From Candidatus Delongbacteria bacterium (GTDB lineage: Bacteria; Delongbacteria; UBA4055): a DNA stretch of 16,741 nt. The notes below the pieces were generated by a model, which worked only from the letters and a program-made list of their open reading frames with translations, was not told the origin of the DNA and did not search any database. Both the position numbers and the translations under genes were made by a program. Below, in pieces: positions 1 through 8,443 of the stretch. Position 1 is the first letter of the stretch; each line of letters begins with the position of its first letter. The stretch covers positions 1-16,741 of the forward strand of contig JAQICF010000082.1 of assembly GCA_027858795.1 (NCBI GenBank), in the 5' to 3' direction.

Positions 1-246
1 ATTGGTGTTGGGAATATTATTGGTTCGAATGCTTTTAATCTTCTTTTTGTGATCGGTATCAACTCTATGATAAAGCCTTTCCCTGTGGATGATTCAACTA
101 TTGTTATCTGGGGACCTGTTATGCTTTTTGTAACGGGCATCTTATTTTTTCTTGGATGGAAGAAATTTTCACTTTCACGTTTCTCAGGGATTTTACTGCT
201 TGTAATGTATGCAGTATATACAGTTTTCGGTTTTTTGATACAGTAG
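1..246 (+). CDS. CaCA-family Na+/Ca2+ antiporter, C-terminal fragment
   Basis: The reading frame is open from the first base, so the gene begins upstream; 81 residues are visible. They open with GVGNIIGSNAFNLLFVIGI, which matches the second alpha repeat of CaCA exchangers (GN-x-x-GSN-x-FN), the membrane segment that lines the ion site. Two further hydrophobic segments follow (about residues 36-52 and 60-79 of the fragment), as expected for the last helices of a YrbG-like inner-membrane calcium/sodium antiporter. The protein ends FGFLIQ at a TAG. That stop codon lies inside the GTAGGGG start of the repeat element that follows. The family call rests on one good motif plus the topology; ion specificity cannot be read from it. 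Confidence 0.8.
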   Translation: MGVGNIIGSNAFNLLFVIGINSMIKPFPVDDSTIVIWGPVMLFVTGILFFLGWKKFSLSRFSGILLLVMYAVYTVFGFLIQ

Positions 247-304
247 GGGTTTATCTCCACAGGTTGAAACCTGTAGTTAATGGTGTGTTATCCCGCTGGG
301 ATAA
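243..304. repeat. Double-hairpin REP-like intergenic element
   Basis: Two perfect hairpins lie side by side between the antiporter and the amidase gene. ACAGGT-TGAA-ACCTGT is at 259-274 and TTATCCC-GCT-GGGATAA at 288-304. The block starts with GTAGGGG (243-249), the same opening as the hairpins at 7541 and 14607. No T-run follows either hairpin, so it is not a classical terminator. Paired hairpins in a short intergenic space are typical of REP/BIME-like dispersed elements; that classification is inference. Confidence 0.6.
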
Positions 305-315
305 GTAATATAACC

Positions 316-319
316 GGAG
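316..319 (+). promoter_or_regulatory. Ribosome binding site deciding the amidase start
   Basis: GGAG lies 5 nt before the ATG at 325. The upstream in-frame ATG at 280 has no such site and would translate through the hairpin at 288-304, so 325 is taken as the start. Confidence 0.75.
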
Positions 320-324
320 ATTTT

Positions 325-1101
325 ATGAGAATACATTTAATTCAAACATCAGTTAATGAGAAAGATACAGGTGCAAATTTTAGAAATGCTGTTGATGTTT
401 TCAAGAATAAAGTACCTGACAACGGTGGACTAGCTGTTCTTCCGGAGCTTTTTATTCCGGGATATAAAGAGGAAAATATCTATGAATGGGCTGCCAGGTC
501 AGAGGAAGTTGTTAAGAAGTTCTCTTCATTATGCAAAGAGAAAAAGACTGCACTTATTCTTGGTACTATTTCAATCGATGATGACAGTAAGAGATACAAC
601 AGGGCAATTTTTATTGATGATAATGGAGAATTAGTCGGTCATTATAATAAGACACATCTTTTCAAACTGTTGAATGAAGATATTTATTTCACTCAAGGTG
701 ATGATCTTCCTGTTTTTGAATATAAAGGTTGGAAGGTCGGAATTAATATTTGTTATGACCTGAGATTTCCAGAGAGTATAAGAGCTTTGTATAAGAAAGG
801 TGCGAACCTTATCATTTTACCTTCCGCATGGCCTCATGCGAGGACGGATGTTTTTAAGAAATTATGCTTTGCAAGAGCTATTGAAAATCAATGCTATTTT
901 GCTACTTGCAACAGGGCTTCTTATTCTGCAGATCATTATACATATGCTGGAAATTCTATGATTATTGCTCCAGATGGTGAGCTTTTAGTAGAATGTAGTG
1001 AACTGGATGATTACAAGTCTGCTGAGATCGATATTAATAATGTGGTCGAATATCGAAAGCAGATTACCTGTCTTGATGACCGACGTGGGGATTTGTATTA
1101 A
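325..1101 (+). CDS. Nitrilase-superfamily carbon-nitrogen hydrolase (amidase)
   Basis: A 258-residue cytoplasmic hydrolase of the CN-hydrolase fold. The Glu-Lys-Cys catalytic triad is intact: E41 in VLPELFIPGY, K109 in HYNKTHLF and C143 in GINICYDLRFPE. The CYDLRFPE nucleophile box is the form seen in the Nit2/YafV omega-amidase and carbamoylputrescine amidase groups, and the C-terminus DDRRGDLY is also typical of the superfamily. Members release ammonia from a carboxamide or nitrile through a thioester on the cysteine. The exact substrate (for example alpha-ketoglutaramate or an N-carbamoyl amine) cannot be decided from sequence alone. The start at 325 is chosen for its Shine-Dalgarno site. 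The stop codon overlaps that of the convergent minus-strand gene, so neither has room for a terminator. Confidence 0.93.
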   Translation: MRIHLIQTSVNEKDTGANFRNAVDVFKNKVPDNGGLAVLPELFIPGYKEENIYEWAARSEEVVKKFSSLCKEKKTALILGTISIDDDSKRYNRAIFIDDNGELVGHYNKTHLFKLLNEDIYFTQGDDLPVFEYKGWKVGINICYDLRFPESIRALYKKGANLIILPSAWPHARTDVFKKLCFARAIENQCYFATCNRASYSADHYTYAGNSMIIAPDGELLVECSELDDYKSAEIDINNVVEYRKQITCLDDRRGDLY

Positions 1102-1403
1102 GGACCCCAAACAAACACTGCTATCCATGGTAGTGCTGTTAAAATACTTAAAAATATTCCAATATACGATAAAGCTTTATGTTTTTTCCCTTTCTTAGAT
1201 CTGAATCCCAAGATCAAACCAATGATACCTCCAAGTCCTACAAGAAATAATCCTGAAAGTCCGAATACAATAGACCATTTTGCGATTGTCTGACTTTCAT
1301 TGTCCTCTTTGCTGGTATTGACGTAGTCTTTGTAAAATCCATACAAAGCTAAAAGCAATCCACCAATACCTGTTCCTATTATTACCTGCCAAGAAGAATC
1401 CAT
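1098..1403 (-). CDS. Small membrane protein, three predicted helices (DUF4190-like)
   Basis: A 101-residue protein with three hydrophobic segments: about residues 6-24, 43-67 and 77-98. Helices 1 and 2 are joined by a charged loop (KEDNESQ) and helices 2 and 3 by a basic loop (RSKKGKKHK). The second segment, rich in Gly and Leu, ending GLILGFRSKKGKKHK and followed by another helix, resembles the small DUF4190-type membrane proteins, but the match is loose. It is convergent with the amidase and overlaps it by 4 nt at the stop codons. No strong Shine-Dalgarno precedes the ATG (only GAAAG). It is held to be real because of its coherent topology and because nothing else fills the 450 bases between amidase and pckA. 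No function is proposed. Confidence 0.6.
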   Translation of the reverse strand: MDSSWQVIIGTGIGGLLLALYGFYKDYVNTSKEDNESQTIAKWSIVFGLSGLFLVGLGGIIGLILGFRSKKGKKHKALSYIGIFLSILTALPWIAVFVWGP

Positions 1404-1477
1404 AGCTACTTTCTTTTTTTATTCAAATTTAATAATAGATAATCCAAAAACATAAAAAAAAAAAGCTAAAAAAATAT

Positions 1478-1505
1478 TTGTATTATTTTTTTAAACGTTT
1501 ATACA
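1478..1505 (+). promoter_or_regulatory. Candidate promoter of pckA
   Basis: TTGTAT (1478-1483) and TATACA (1500-1505) are separated by 16 nt, in a very A/T-rich stretch 50 nt before the pckA start. The surrounding composition makes chance matches likely, so this is a weak call. Confidence 0.3.
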
Positions 1506-1555
1506 TTTATTGTCTAAGTTACGAAAATGCTGTAAAATAAAAAAAAGGCAGAAAA

Positions 1556-3172
1556 ATGAGTAAGCTTGATCTAGGTAAATACGGGATAAATGATGTTGAA
1601 GAGATATACCATAACCTATCTTACGATGAGTTATATAAGCATGAAACAGACCCATCTTTAGAAGGGTTTGAAAGAGGTTGTGTCACGGAATCAGGCGCAG
1701 TCACAGTCGATACTGGTATATTTACCGGAAGATCTCCTAAGGACAAATATATAGTTTGTGCGGGTGAAAGTTGTAAGCATGTTTGGTGGAAAGACGCCGA
1801 AAACATGGTTTCAGATAACAAACCAGTTACAAATGAAGTGTGGGAGCACCTTTACGGTTTAGGTAGAAAACAGTTGTCTGGAAAGAAACTTTATGTTCAA
1901 GATGGTTATGCCGGTGCAAATGTTAATACAAGATTAAAGATCAGAGTTATTACTGAAGTTGCCTGGATGGCTCATTTCGTTAAGAATATGTTCATAAGAC
2001 CTACTGAGGAAGAATTAGAAGACTTTGAGCCTGATTTTGTAATGCTTAACGCTTGTAAAGCTACAAATCCACAATGGGAAGAGCAAGATCTCAATAGTGA
2101 CGTATTCGCTGTTTTCAATATAGATAGAAGACTTGCTGTTGTTGGTGGAACGTGGTATGGCGGAGAGATCAAAAAGGGGTTTTTCTCTATGATGAATTAC
2201 TTCCTACCACTGAAACATATAGCTGCTATGCACTGTTCTGCAAATATGGGAGAAGAAGGAGATACTGCTTTATTCTTTGGTCTATCAGGTACAGGTAAAA
2301 CAACACTTTCAGCTGATCCGAAAAGATATCTTATAGGTGATGATGAGCATGGATGGGATGATGAAGGAATTTTCAATTTTGAAGGTGGTTGTTACGCAAA
2401 AACTATAGACTTGGATAAGGACAAAGAACCTGATATATATAATGCTATCAAGAAAGATGCGCTATTGGAGAACGTGGTTTTTGACAGATCGGGTAAAATT
2501 GACTTTACAGATGTTTCAAAAACTCAAAATGGTAGAGTTTCATATCCTTTGTATCATATAGATAAAATAGTTAAGCCTGTTTCAAAAGGAGGACATCCAA
2601 AGAACGTTATCTTCTTGTCTGCTGATGCTTTTGGAGTTTTACCTCCGGTAGCAAAATTAACACCTGAGCAAACTAAATATTACTTTTTAAGTGGTTATAC
2701 AGCAAAAGTTGCAGGAACAGAAAGAGGAATTACTGAACCTGTTTCAACATTTTCAGCTTGTTTCGGTGCTGCCTTCCTTTTATTACATCCAACTGTATAT
2801 GCCGAAGAACTTATCAGAAAGATGGAAGAGCATGGTTCAACAGCATGGCTAGTTAATACTGGTTGGACCGGTGGAGGATATGGAGTAGGTAACAGAATTA
2901 GCTTAAAAGCTACAAGAGCGATAATCGATGCAATTATTAATGGTTCACTTGCAAAAGAAGAGTTCCATAAAACGAATACTTTCGGTCTTTATGTTCCTAA
3001 AGCAGTGAAGAATGTTGATGAGAATTTGCTTCACCCAAGAAAGCTTTGGAGTAACGAGGATGATTTTGAAAAAGCAGCAGATGATCTTGCTAGAAAATTC
3101 ATTCATAATTTCAATAAATATGCTACAAATGATGAAGGTAAAGCTCTTATAAAACACGGACCACAAGTATAA
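1556..3172 (+). CDS. pckA: Phosphoenolpyruvate carboxykinase (ATP)
   Basis: A 538-residue protein of normal family length that interconverts oxaloacetate plus ATP with PEP, CO2 and ADP in the cytoplasm. The PEPCK P-loop GLSGTGKT is at residues 242-249, with K248 and T249 contacting phosphate. The kinase-2 segment GDDEHGWDD starts at G261 and gives the Mg-binding Asp pair D262/D263. Metal and substrate residues corresponding to E. coli K213 and H232 appear as K207 (in [14 protein letters not shown]) and H226 (in [10 protein letters not shown]). The C-terminal [11 protein letters not shown] block is also present. The presence of the ATP-type P-loop and overall length exclude the GTP-type enzyme. 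It is a single gene, preceded by an A/T-rich promoter region with a weak ribosome site (AAGGCAG), and closed by the terminator at 3195. Beside methylmalonyl-CoA mutase it may run in the carboxylating direction in fermentation, but direction cannot be read from sequence. Confidence 0.98.
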   Translation: MSKLDLGKYGINDVEEIYHNLSYDELYKHETDPSLEGFERGCVTESGAVTVDTGIFTGRSPKDKYIVCAGESCKHVWWKDAENMVSDNKPVTNEVWEHLYGLGRKQLSGKKLYVQDGYAGANVNTRLKIRVITEVAWMAHFVKNMFIRPTEEELEDFEPDFVMLNACKATNPQWEEQDLNSDVFAVFNIDRRLAVVGGTWYGGEIKKGFFSMMNYFLPLKHIAAMHCSANMGEEGDTALFFGLSGTGKTTLSADPKRYLIGDDEHGWDDEGIFNFEGGCYAKTIDLDKDKEPDIYNAIKKDALLENVVFDRSGKIDFTDVSKTQNGRVSYPLYHIDKIVKPVSKGGHPKNVIFLSADAFGVLPPVAKLTPEQTKYYFLSGYTAKVAGTERGITEPVSTFSACFGAAFLLLHPTVYAEELIRKMEEHGSTAWLVNTGWTGGGYGVGNRISLKATRAIIDAIINGSLAKEEFHKTNTFGLYVPKAVKNVDENLLHPRKLWSNEDDFEKAADDLARKFIHNFNKYATNDEGKALIKHGPQV

Positions 3173-3194
3173 GATCGTTGAAGATAAATTATTG

Positions 3195-3226
3195 AAGGGA
3201 TGAAAAGTGAAGTGCATCCCTTTTTT
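3195..3226 (+). terminator. Rho-independent terminator after pckA
   Basis: AAGGGATG (3195-3202) pairs with CATCCCTT (3215-3222) across a 12-nt loop and runs into six T. It separates pckA from mutAB transcription. Confidence 0.85.
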
Positions 3227-3323
3227 ATGTGATAAAATTTTAACAATATTTATTTTGTTTTTATAAAACCTACCTTATATTCCGACCTGTAAGTAATGAA
3301 AGTAACATCACTTTAATTGAATA

Positions 3324-3329
3324 AAGGAG
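3324..3329 (+). promoter_or_regulatory. Ribosome binding site deciding a TTG start for mutA
   Basis: AAGGAG lies 8 nt before TTG at 3338. The alternative in-frame TTG at 3317 is upstream of this site and has none of its own. No in-frame ATG is available before the conserved N-terminus. Confidence 0.75.
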
Positions 3330-3337
3330 TCCTTAAA

Positions 3338-5284
3338 TTGGAAAAAGTAAAACTTTTTAAGGAATTTACACCGGAAGTATCAAAGGATAAATGGATGGTC
3401 GAGGTAGAGAATGACCTGAAAGGTAAACCTTACGAGAAGATCTGGTGGAAGACTTATGACGGTTTTCAATTTGAACCGTACTATAAGAACGCAGAAACAA
3501 AAGATCTCGCTCATCTGGGAACAATGCCAGGACAATTTCCATATCTACGTGGAAATAAGTGTGGAAAATGTAAAAATTCATGGGAGATCAGACAAGAGAT
3601 CTCTAATGCTGATCCAAAAGAAGCAGTAAAATTCACTAAAGAAGCATTAAGTAAAGGTGCTGAAGCAATTGACCTTGTTCTTCATACCAAGTTGAGAAAG
3701 GGAATTGCTAAATGCAAATGCGAAGGTGTTTGTGATCCAACTATTCTAAGAGGAATGGTAGTAAATTCTGAGCAGGATATGAAAGATATCCTTTCTGCTG
3801 TTGAAGAGAATGGTCTTAATATTGCTGCAGGTGTAGTATCAAAGCAGATATTTGATATGATCAAAGGAAATTCTGAACTTAAAGGCTCAATCGACAATGA
3901 TCCATTGAAAGAGCTTTCTCTGAACGGATCTTTCGCTGTCGGTGAAGAAAAAAGATTCTCGGAGATGAAGGATATCTTCGAAGAAACTCTGAAAATGCCT
4001 AAGTTCAAAGGTCTTGTGATCTCAAACGATCATTACTATGATTCAGGTGCAACAATTGTTCAAAAAATAGCTTATCTATTATCATCCGCTGTTCTTTACA
4101 AAGATAGAATTGCAAATGATATTTCAATAGATGATTTTGCAGACAATACTGTTCTTTCTTATTCTATAGGTCAGAACTATCTGATGGAAATTGCAGGCAT
4201 GAGAGCTCTTAGATTGCTTTGGTCAAACATAGTTAAAGTTTACGATGAAGGGTCAGAGACAAAGATAAGAATTCACGCAAGAACAGGTATCATCAACAAG
4301 ACAAAGTATGATGCTCATGTTAATGTCTTAAGAACAACAACAGAGGCTATGTCTGCTGTGATCGGTGGATGTAATTCACTTACGGTTCTTCCTTACGATG
4401 TTGCTATAAATGAACCGGACAGCTTTAGTATGAGAATTGCCAGAAATACAGAACTTGTCTTAGGTGAGGAAGCTCATTTGGATAAGTATGTAGATCCTGC
4501 AGCAGGTTCTTATTACATAGAAAAACTTACCGATTCAATTGCAAAAGAAGCCTGGAAAATATTCCAGGATATCGAAGAGAATGGTGGAATGCTTGAATCA
4601 CTGAAAAAGAATACGATACAAGTTCAGATCAATGAAGTTAAGAATAAAAGAATTAAAAAACTTACTAGTAGACAAGACAGCTTAGTTGGAACTAATCATG
4701 TCCCTAATAATTCTGAAGAAGCTCCGGTAGTAAGGAACGCAGATCTGCGTTCCCTACAACAGAATAATGATATGATTTCGGATCTTTACAAAGATCCTGA
4801 ATATAAAGTTGAAAAACTTAAACCTTTTAGGATCTCAGAGATATTTGAAGAAATGAGAGCTGATACAGAGATATTCAACAAAGCTAAAGGTAAGAAGATC
4901 ACTGCTTTCATGGCTACAATGGGAAATCTTACAATGAGAAAAGCAAGAGCTTCATTTGCTATGGGATTCTTAGGAGCAGCAGGATTTGAAGTGATAGATA
5001 ACTTGGGTTTTGCAAATGTTGAAGAAGCTGTGTCTGAAACTATAAGTTCTGGTGCTGAGATAGTAACTATCTGTGCTTCGGATGATGATTATGCAGAGAT
5101 CGCAGCTGATTTTACAAAGAAGATCAAAGCAGAAAATCCAAATATCGTTGTAATTCTCGCAGGATATCCGAAAGAACTTATAGGCTCATTGACAGAAGCT
5201 GGTGTTGATGAATTTATCCATGTAAGATCTGATTCAGTGGAAACTTTAAGAAGTATCCAGAAAAAACTGAAAGTAATTGAGTAA
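3338..5284 (+). CDS. mutA: Methylmalonyl-CoA mutase, small (beta) subunit
   Basis: 648 residues from the TTG start. The non-catalytic partner of the mutase that interconverts succinyl-CoA and (R)-methylmalonyl-CoA. The N-terminal barrel-type domain (to about residue 450) carries FPYLRG, MRALRLLW, RTTTEAMSAVIGG and DPAAGSYYIEKLT. The C-terminal B12-fold domain (about 519-648) has ATMGNLTMRKARASF where the large subunit has the cobalamin DxHxxG motif. That loss is normal for the small subunit. Oddities: five cysteines cluster at C75, C78, C126, C128 and C132, and the interdomain linker contains a palindromic DNA repeat translated as residues 465-473. A possible promoter with a short spacer (TTGTTT at 3255, TATATT at 3276) precedes it. 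It is followed after 58 nt, without a terminator, by mutB. No cobalamin riboswitch was seen upstream. Confidence 0.96.
   Translation: MEKVKLFKEFTPEVSKDKWMVEVENDLKGKPYEKIWWKTYDGFQFEPYYKNAETKDLAHLGTMPGQFPYLRGNKCGKCKNSWEIRQEISNADPKEAVKFTKEALSKGAEAIDLVLHTKLRKGIAKCKCEGVCDPTILRGMVVNSEQDMKDILSAVEENGLNIAAGVVSKQIFDMIKGNSELKGSIDNDPLKELSLNGSFAVGEEKRFSEMKDIFEETLKMPKFKGLVISNDHYYDSGATIVQKIAYLLSSAVLYKDRIANDISIDDFADNTVLSYSIGQNYLMEIAGMRALRLLWSNIVKVYDEGSETKIRIHARTGIINKTKYDAHVNVLRTTTEAMSAVIGGCNSLTVLPYDVAINEPDSFSMRIARNTELVLGEEAHLDKYVDPAAGSYYIEKLTDSIAKEAWKIFQDIEENGGMLESLKKNTIQVQINEVKNKRIKKLTSRQDSLVGTNHVPNNSEEAPVVRNADLRSLQQNNDMISDLYKDPEYKVEKLKPFRISEIFEEMRADTEIFNKAKGKKITAFMATMGNLTMRKARASFAMGFLGAAGFEVIDNLGFANVEEAVSETISSGAEIVTICASDDDYAEIAADFTKKIKAENPNIVVILAGYPKELIGSLTEAGVDEFIHVRSDSVETLRSIQKKLKVIE
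4730..4757. repeat. Palindromic repeat inside the mutA coding region
   Basis: GGAACGCAGATCTGCGTTCC (4734-4753) is a perfect 20-bp palindrome; with one mismatch the symmetry extends to 28 bp (GTA at 4730, TAC at 4755-4757). It shares the core CGCAGATCTGCG and the outer GTAnGG/CCnTAC pattern with the 40-bp palindrome at 9833-9872. It is read in frame and encodes V-R-N-A-D-L-R-S-L in the interdomain linker of MutA. Confidence 0.85.
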
Positions 5285-5342
5285 GCTAATAAAACTATAT
5301 TGTTAGTAACTGATTAAGCAAAAAAACTATAAAGGTAAAGAT

Positions 5343-7490
5343 ATGCCTAACTTTTCAAACATAAATTACGATCATTCACTGTCAGCAAAAAAGACAGAGA
5401 AGAAAAATATTGATATAAGCATAACTTCAGCTGAACAAATTGATATTTATCCATACTATACTCAGGATGATCTTACAGAAATGGAGCATCTGGAATTTGA
5501 TGCAGGTGTTACACCATATCTCAGAGGTCCATTTTCAACTATGGGATCAACAAGACCATGGACTGTTCGTCAGTATGCAGGATTTTCAACAGCAGAAGAA
5601 TCAAATGCTTTCTACAGAAGAAACTTAGCTGCTGGTCAAAAAGGGCTTTCAGTAGCATTCGACCTTGCAACTCACAGAGGTTACGATTCAGATCACCCAA
5701 GAGTTACCGGGGATGTTGGTAAAGCTGGTGTTGCGATAGACTCTGTATTAGATATGAACATTCTATTCGACCAGATACCATTGAATAAAATGTCAGTTTC
5801 AATGACCATGAATGGTGCAGTTCTACCTATAATGGCGTTTTACATTGCAACAGCATTGGAGCAGGGAGCTGAATTAAAAGATCTGTCTGGGACTATCCAG
5901 AATGATATTTTAAAAGAATTCATGGTAAGAAATACTTATATCTACCCTCCTAAACCATCAATGAAGATCATTTCAGATATTTTCGAATTTACTTCACAGA
6001 AAATGCCTAAATTCAATTCAATTTCTATCTCAGGTTACCATATGCAGGAAGCAGGAGCAACAGCAGATATCGAGCTGGCTTATACTTTAGCAGACGGTCT
6101 GGAATATCTTAGAGCAGGAGTTGAAGCAGGATTGGATATTGATGCATTCGCACCGAGATTATCTTTCTTCTGGGCTGTCGGAATGAATCATTTCACAGAG
6201 ATTGCTAAGATGAGAGCAGGAAGACTTCTATGGGCTAAAATTGTAAGTCAGTTCAATCCAAAGAATCCTAAATCTCTTAAGTTAAAGACACATTCTCAGA
6301 CTTCAGGATGGAGTTTAACTGAGCAGGATCCTTATAATAATGTAGTAAGAACTTGTACGGAAGCCTTGGCAGCTGCATTCGGACACACTTCATCATTGCA
6401 TACCAATGCTCTTGATGAAGCAATTGCACTACCAACTGATTTCTCTGCAAGAATTGCAAGGAATACTCAGATATATCTTCAACAAGAGACAGGCATTTGT
6501 AAAGCTGTTGACCCTTGGGGTGGATCTTATTTCGTAGAGAAATTAACTGAAGAATTAGTTGAAAAAGCCTGGGGTCATATCGAAGAAGTTGAAAAACTCG
6601 GTGGAATGGCAAAAGCTATTGAAAGTGGTCTTCCAAAGATGAGAATTGAGGAAGCATCAGCAAGAAAACAGGCTAAGATAGATACAAAAGAAGACGTTAT
6701 AGTAGGTGTTAACAAATATAGACTTGAAAAAGAAGATTCATTGGATGTTCTTGAAGTGGATAATTCATCTGTAAGAATTTCTCAGATAGAAAGAATCAAG
6801 AAGCTTAAAGCAGAGAGAAATGATGCTGAGGTAAAAGAAATTTTGGGTAAATTAACCGAATGTGCAAGAACAGGAGAAGGAAACTTACTTGCGTTAAGTG
6901 TTGAAGCTGCTCAGAAAAGAGCTACTTTGGGAGAGATCTCCGATGCACTTGAAGTACATTTTGGAAGACATAAAGCAGAAATTAAAATGATATCCGGAGT
7001 TTACTCGGGAGTTGCAATGCAGAATGAACAATTTGCCAAAGCCAGGAAACTGGCTGATGAGTTTGAAAAGCTTGAAGGTAGAAGGCCAAGAATAATGATC
7101 GCTAAGATGGGTCAGGACGGTCATGACCGAGGAGCAAAAGTTGTTGCTACAAGCTATGCAGACCTTGGTTTTGATGTAGATATGGGGCCATTGTTCCAAA
7201 CACCTGAAGAAGCCGCTAAAATGGCTGTTGAGAACGATGTTCACGTATTTGCAGTTTCTTCTTTAGCGGCAGGTCATAAGACTTTAGTTCCTAGCGTTAT
7301 AGAAGAACTTGAAAAGCTGGGAAGGGAAGATATTATGATCGTTGTTGGAGGAGTTATACCTGTCCAGGATTATGATTTCTTATATGATGCAGGTGCAATT
7401 GCAATCTTTGGTCCGGGAACAGTTATCTCTGATTCAGCGATAAAGATACTTGAGATACTGATACAGAAAGTTACGCACGATAGAGCATAG
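5343..7490 (+). CDS. mutB: Methylmalonyl-CoA mutase, large (catalytic) subunit
   Basis: 715 residues, the usual length. It carries the adenosylcobalamin-dependent radical isomerisation of succinyl-CoA and (R)-methylmalonyl-CoA, paired with MutA. The substrate barrel (about residues 40-560) contains the conserved blocks [51 protein letters not shown] and [13 protein letters not shown]. The C-terminal B12 domain carries [12 protein letters not shown] with D592, H594 and G597, where H594 would be the lower axial cobalt ligand. It also has the SSLAAGH and GGVIP segments of the cobalamin fold. It starts at ATG with AAAGG about 9 nt upstream and lies 58 nt after mutA, so the pair is probably cotranscribed. 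No epimerase or MeaB chaperone gene lies in the window. The direction in vivo (propionate formation or use) is not decided by the sequence. Confidence 0.98.
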   Translation: MPNFSNINYDHSLSAKKTEKKNIDISITSAEQIDIYPYYTQDDLTEMEHLEFDAGVTPYLRGPFSTMGSTRPWTVRQYAGFSTAEESNAFYRRNLAAGQKGLSVAFDLATHRGYDSDHPRVTGDVGKAGVAIDSVLDMNILFDQIPLNKMSVSMTMNGAVLPIMAFYIATALEQGAELKDLSGTIQNDILKEFMVRNTYIYPPKPSMKIISDIFEFTSQKMPKFNSISISGYHMQEAGATADIELAYTLADGLEYLRAGVEAGLDIDAFAPRLSFFWAVGMNHFTEIAKMRAGRLLWAKIVSQFNPKNPKSLKLKTHSQTSGWSLTEQDPYNNVVRTCTEALAAAFGHTSSLHTNALDEAIALPTDFSARIARNTQIYLQQETGICKAVDPWGGSYFVEKLTEELVEKAWGHIEEVEKLGGMAKAIESGLPKMRIEEASARKQAKIDTKEDVIVGVNKYRLEKEDSLDVLEVDNSSVRISQIERIKKLKAERNDAEVKEILGKLTECARTGEGNLLALSVEAAQKRATLGEISDALEVHFGRHKAEIKMISGVYSGVAMQNEQFAKARKLADEFEKLEGRRPRIMIAKMGQDGHDRGAKVVATSYADLGFDVDMGPLFQTPEEAAKMAVENDVHVFAVSSLAAGHKTLVPSVIEELEKLGREDIMIVVGGVIPVQDYDFLYDAGAIAIFGPGTVISDSAIKILEILIQKVTHDRA

Positions 7491-7496
7491 AATATT

Positions 7497-7528
7497 AATT
7501 GACAATTTACAATGGACAATTGATAATT
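7497..7528. repeat. Short CAATT-rich dispersed-type repeat
   Basis: A run of near-repeats of TTGACAATT/GGACAATTG directly after mutB. Its minus-strand translation contains NYQLSIVNCQL, a peptide familiar from spurious ORFs in intergenic repeats of many bacteria (recollection, not checked). It abuts the hairpin element at 7541. Confidence 0.5.
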
Positions 7529-7540
7529 AAAATCAAAACC

Positions 7541-7564
7541 GTAGGGGCGTATCGATATACGCCC
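7541..7564. repeat. GTAGGGGC-type hairpin element
   Basis: GGGCGTAT (7545-7552) pairs perfectly with ATACGCCC (7557-7564) across CGAT, preceded by GTAG. No T-run follows. It shares the GTAGGGG opening with the elements at 243 and 14607, which suggests one repeat family. Confidence 0.65.
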
Positions 7565-7629
7565 TTCTGCGATTTTAAACATAAAAATATTTTCACAGGA
7601 AGATTGGAAGACAAGGAAGAGATAATTTA

Positions 7630-7655
7630 GGGGATGTGATCATCCCCTTTTTTTT
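7630..7655 (+). terminator. Strong rho-independent terminator of the mutAB operon
   Basis: GGGGATG (7630-7636), loop TGAT, CATCCCC (7641-7647), then eight T. It lies 140 nt after the mutB stop, beyond the two repeat elements. Confidence 0.9.
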
Positions 7656-7668
7656 ATTAATTATACCC

Positions 7669-7697
7669 TTTACATATCGTCTAATTTAGCATAAATT
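7669..7697 (+). promoter_or_regulatory. Candidate promoter, TTTACA-N17-TAAATT
   Basis: TTTACA at 7669-7674 and TAAATT at 7692-7697 with exactly 17 nt between, 40 nt before the barrel-protein start. The same two hexamers with the same spacing stand before the next gene (8444-8472), and each copy lies just after the preceding terminator. Confidence 0.5.
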
Positions 7698-7736
7698 TCA
7701 GTAACTTTATTATTTAAAATTAAATAGGAGAAAAAA

Positions 7737-8363
7737 ATGAAAAAGCTTATCATTTTAATATTTGTCATAACAAGCATGATGTTTGCTCAGAAATTTGGAG
7801 TAAGTGTTGGTACAGGAACTTTTGCAGGAACCGATAACTATTCTCCGAAGCATGCAATTGGTCATTATTACATGTCAATGAATGACAAGTTTACGCTAGG
7901 TTTTTCAGCTGGATTTGGAATAGCACAATTTAACACTGAAGAAGATTTTGCTGATCCTGCAGATGCAACAGAAGAAATAAACGTATCTATTACTGGTATT
8001 GCTTTGGAAGGAGAAATTCTTTATTTCCAAGCTATTCCTAATAGTGGGATAAAACCATATGTTGGGCTTGGACTTGGTGTATATTCTTATAATAGAAATG
8101 AAGAGAATGATGACAATAATTTCGAATCCGAAGCAACTACATTCGGTTTTGGGCAATTTGTAACATTTGGATTAGATATGAATATATCTGAAAAAATGAC
8201 GATGTTCGTTCAATTCAGAAAACTGGGTTTTTCAATGCTAAAAACTACAAATACTATCGAAAGAAACAATCCGATCAATGATAGCGAGGTAACAAGTGAT
8301 TACCTTGCTCATCCGGGTATGAATGATCTTGGTGTCTCTGCAGGGATGAAGTTTAGTTTCTAG
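7737..8363 (+). CDS. Outer-membrane beta-barrel protein
   Basis: 208 residues beginning with a Sec signal peptide (MKKLIILIFVITSMMFA, cleavage likely before Q18). The rest alternates polar and hydrophobic/aromatic residues in strand-like stretches, for example FTLGFSAGFGIAQFN, IKPYVGLGLGVYSYN and ATTFGFGQFVTFGLDMN. It ends DLGVSAGMKFSF, with the terminal Phe that is the usual beta-signal for BAM insertion. The size fits an eight-strand OmpX/opacity-type barrel. Such proteins are structural or adhesive, and no specific role can be assigned. It has a good ribosome site (TAGGAG), its own candidate promoter and its own terminator, so it is monocistronic. Confidence 0.78.
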   Translation: MKKLIILIFVITSMMFAQKFGVSVGTGTFAGTDNYSPKHAIGHYYMSMNDKFTLGFSAGFGIAQFNTEEDFADPADATEEINVSITGIALEGEILYFQAIPNSGIKPYVGLGLGVYSYNRNEENDDNNFESEATTFGFGQFVTFGLDMNISEKMTMFVQFRKLGFSMLKTTNTIERNNPINDSEVTSDYLAHPGMNDLGVSAGMKFSF

Positions 8364-8401
8364 AAGAATAGTTCTCAAAAAGACACAAAGAAAAATATAT
8401 A

Positions 8402-8429
8402 GGGGACGAGTTTAATTCGTCCTCTTTTT
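8402..8429 (+). terminator. Rho-independent terminator after the barrel gene
   Basis: GGGGACGA (8402-8409) pairs with TCGTCCTC (8417-8424), including one G-T pair, across a 7-nt loop and is followed by five T. Confidence 0.8.
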
Positions 8430-8443
8430 AATTAATTTTGTCC

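Noticed and set aside
280..324. Longer amidase N-terminus from the ATG at 280
   Set aside because: It would translate the second hairpin of the repeat element and lacks a ribosome site, while GGAG precedes the ATG at 325 and the conserved fold begins there.
3227..3337. Cobalamin riboswitch upstream of mutAB
   Set aside because: Only 110 nt are available after the pckA terminator and no B12-box-like sequence or suitable multi-stem structure was seen.
6277..7244. Minus-strand reading frames of over 100 codons inside mutB
   Set aside because: They are antisense shadows of a strongly conserved gene and show no motif, ribosome site or sensible composition.
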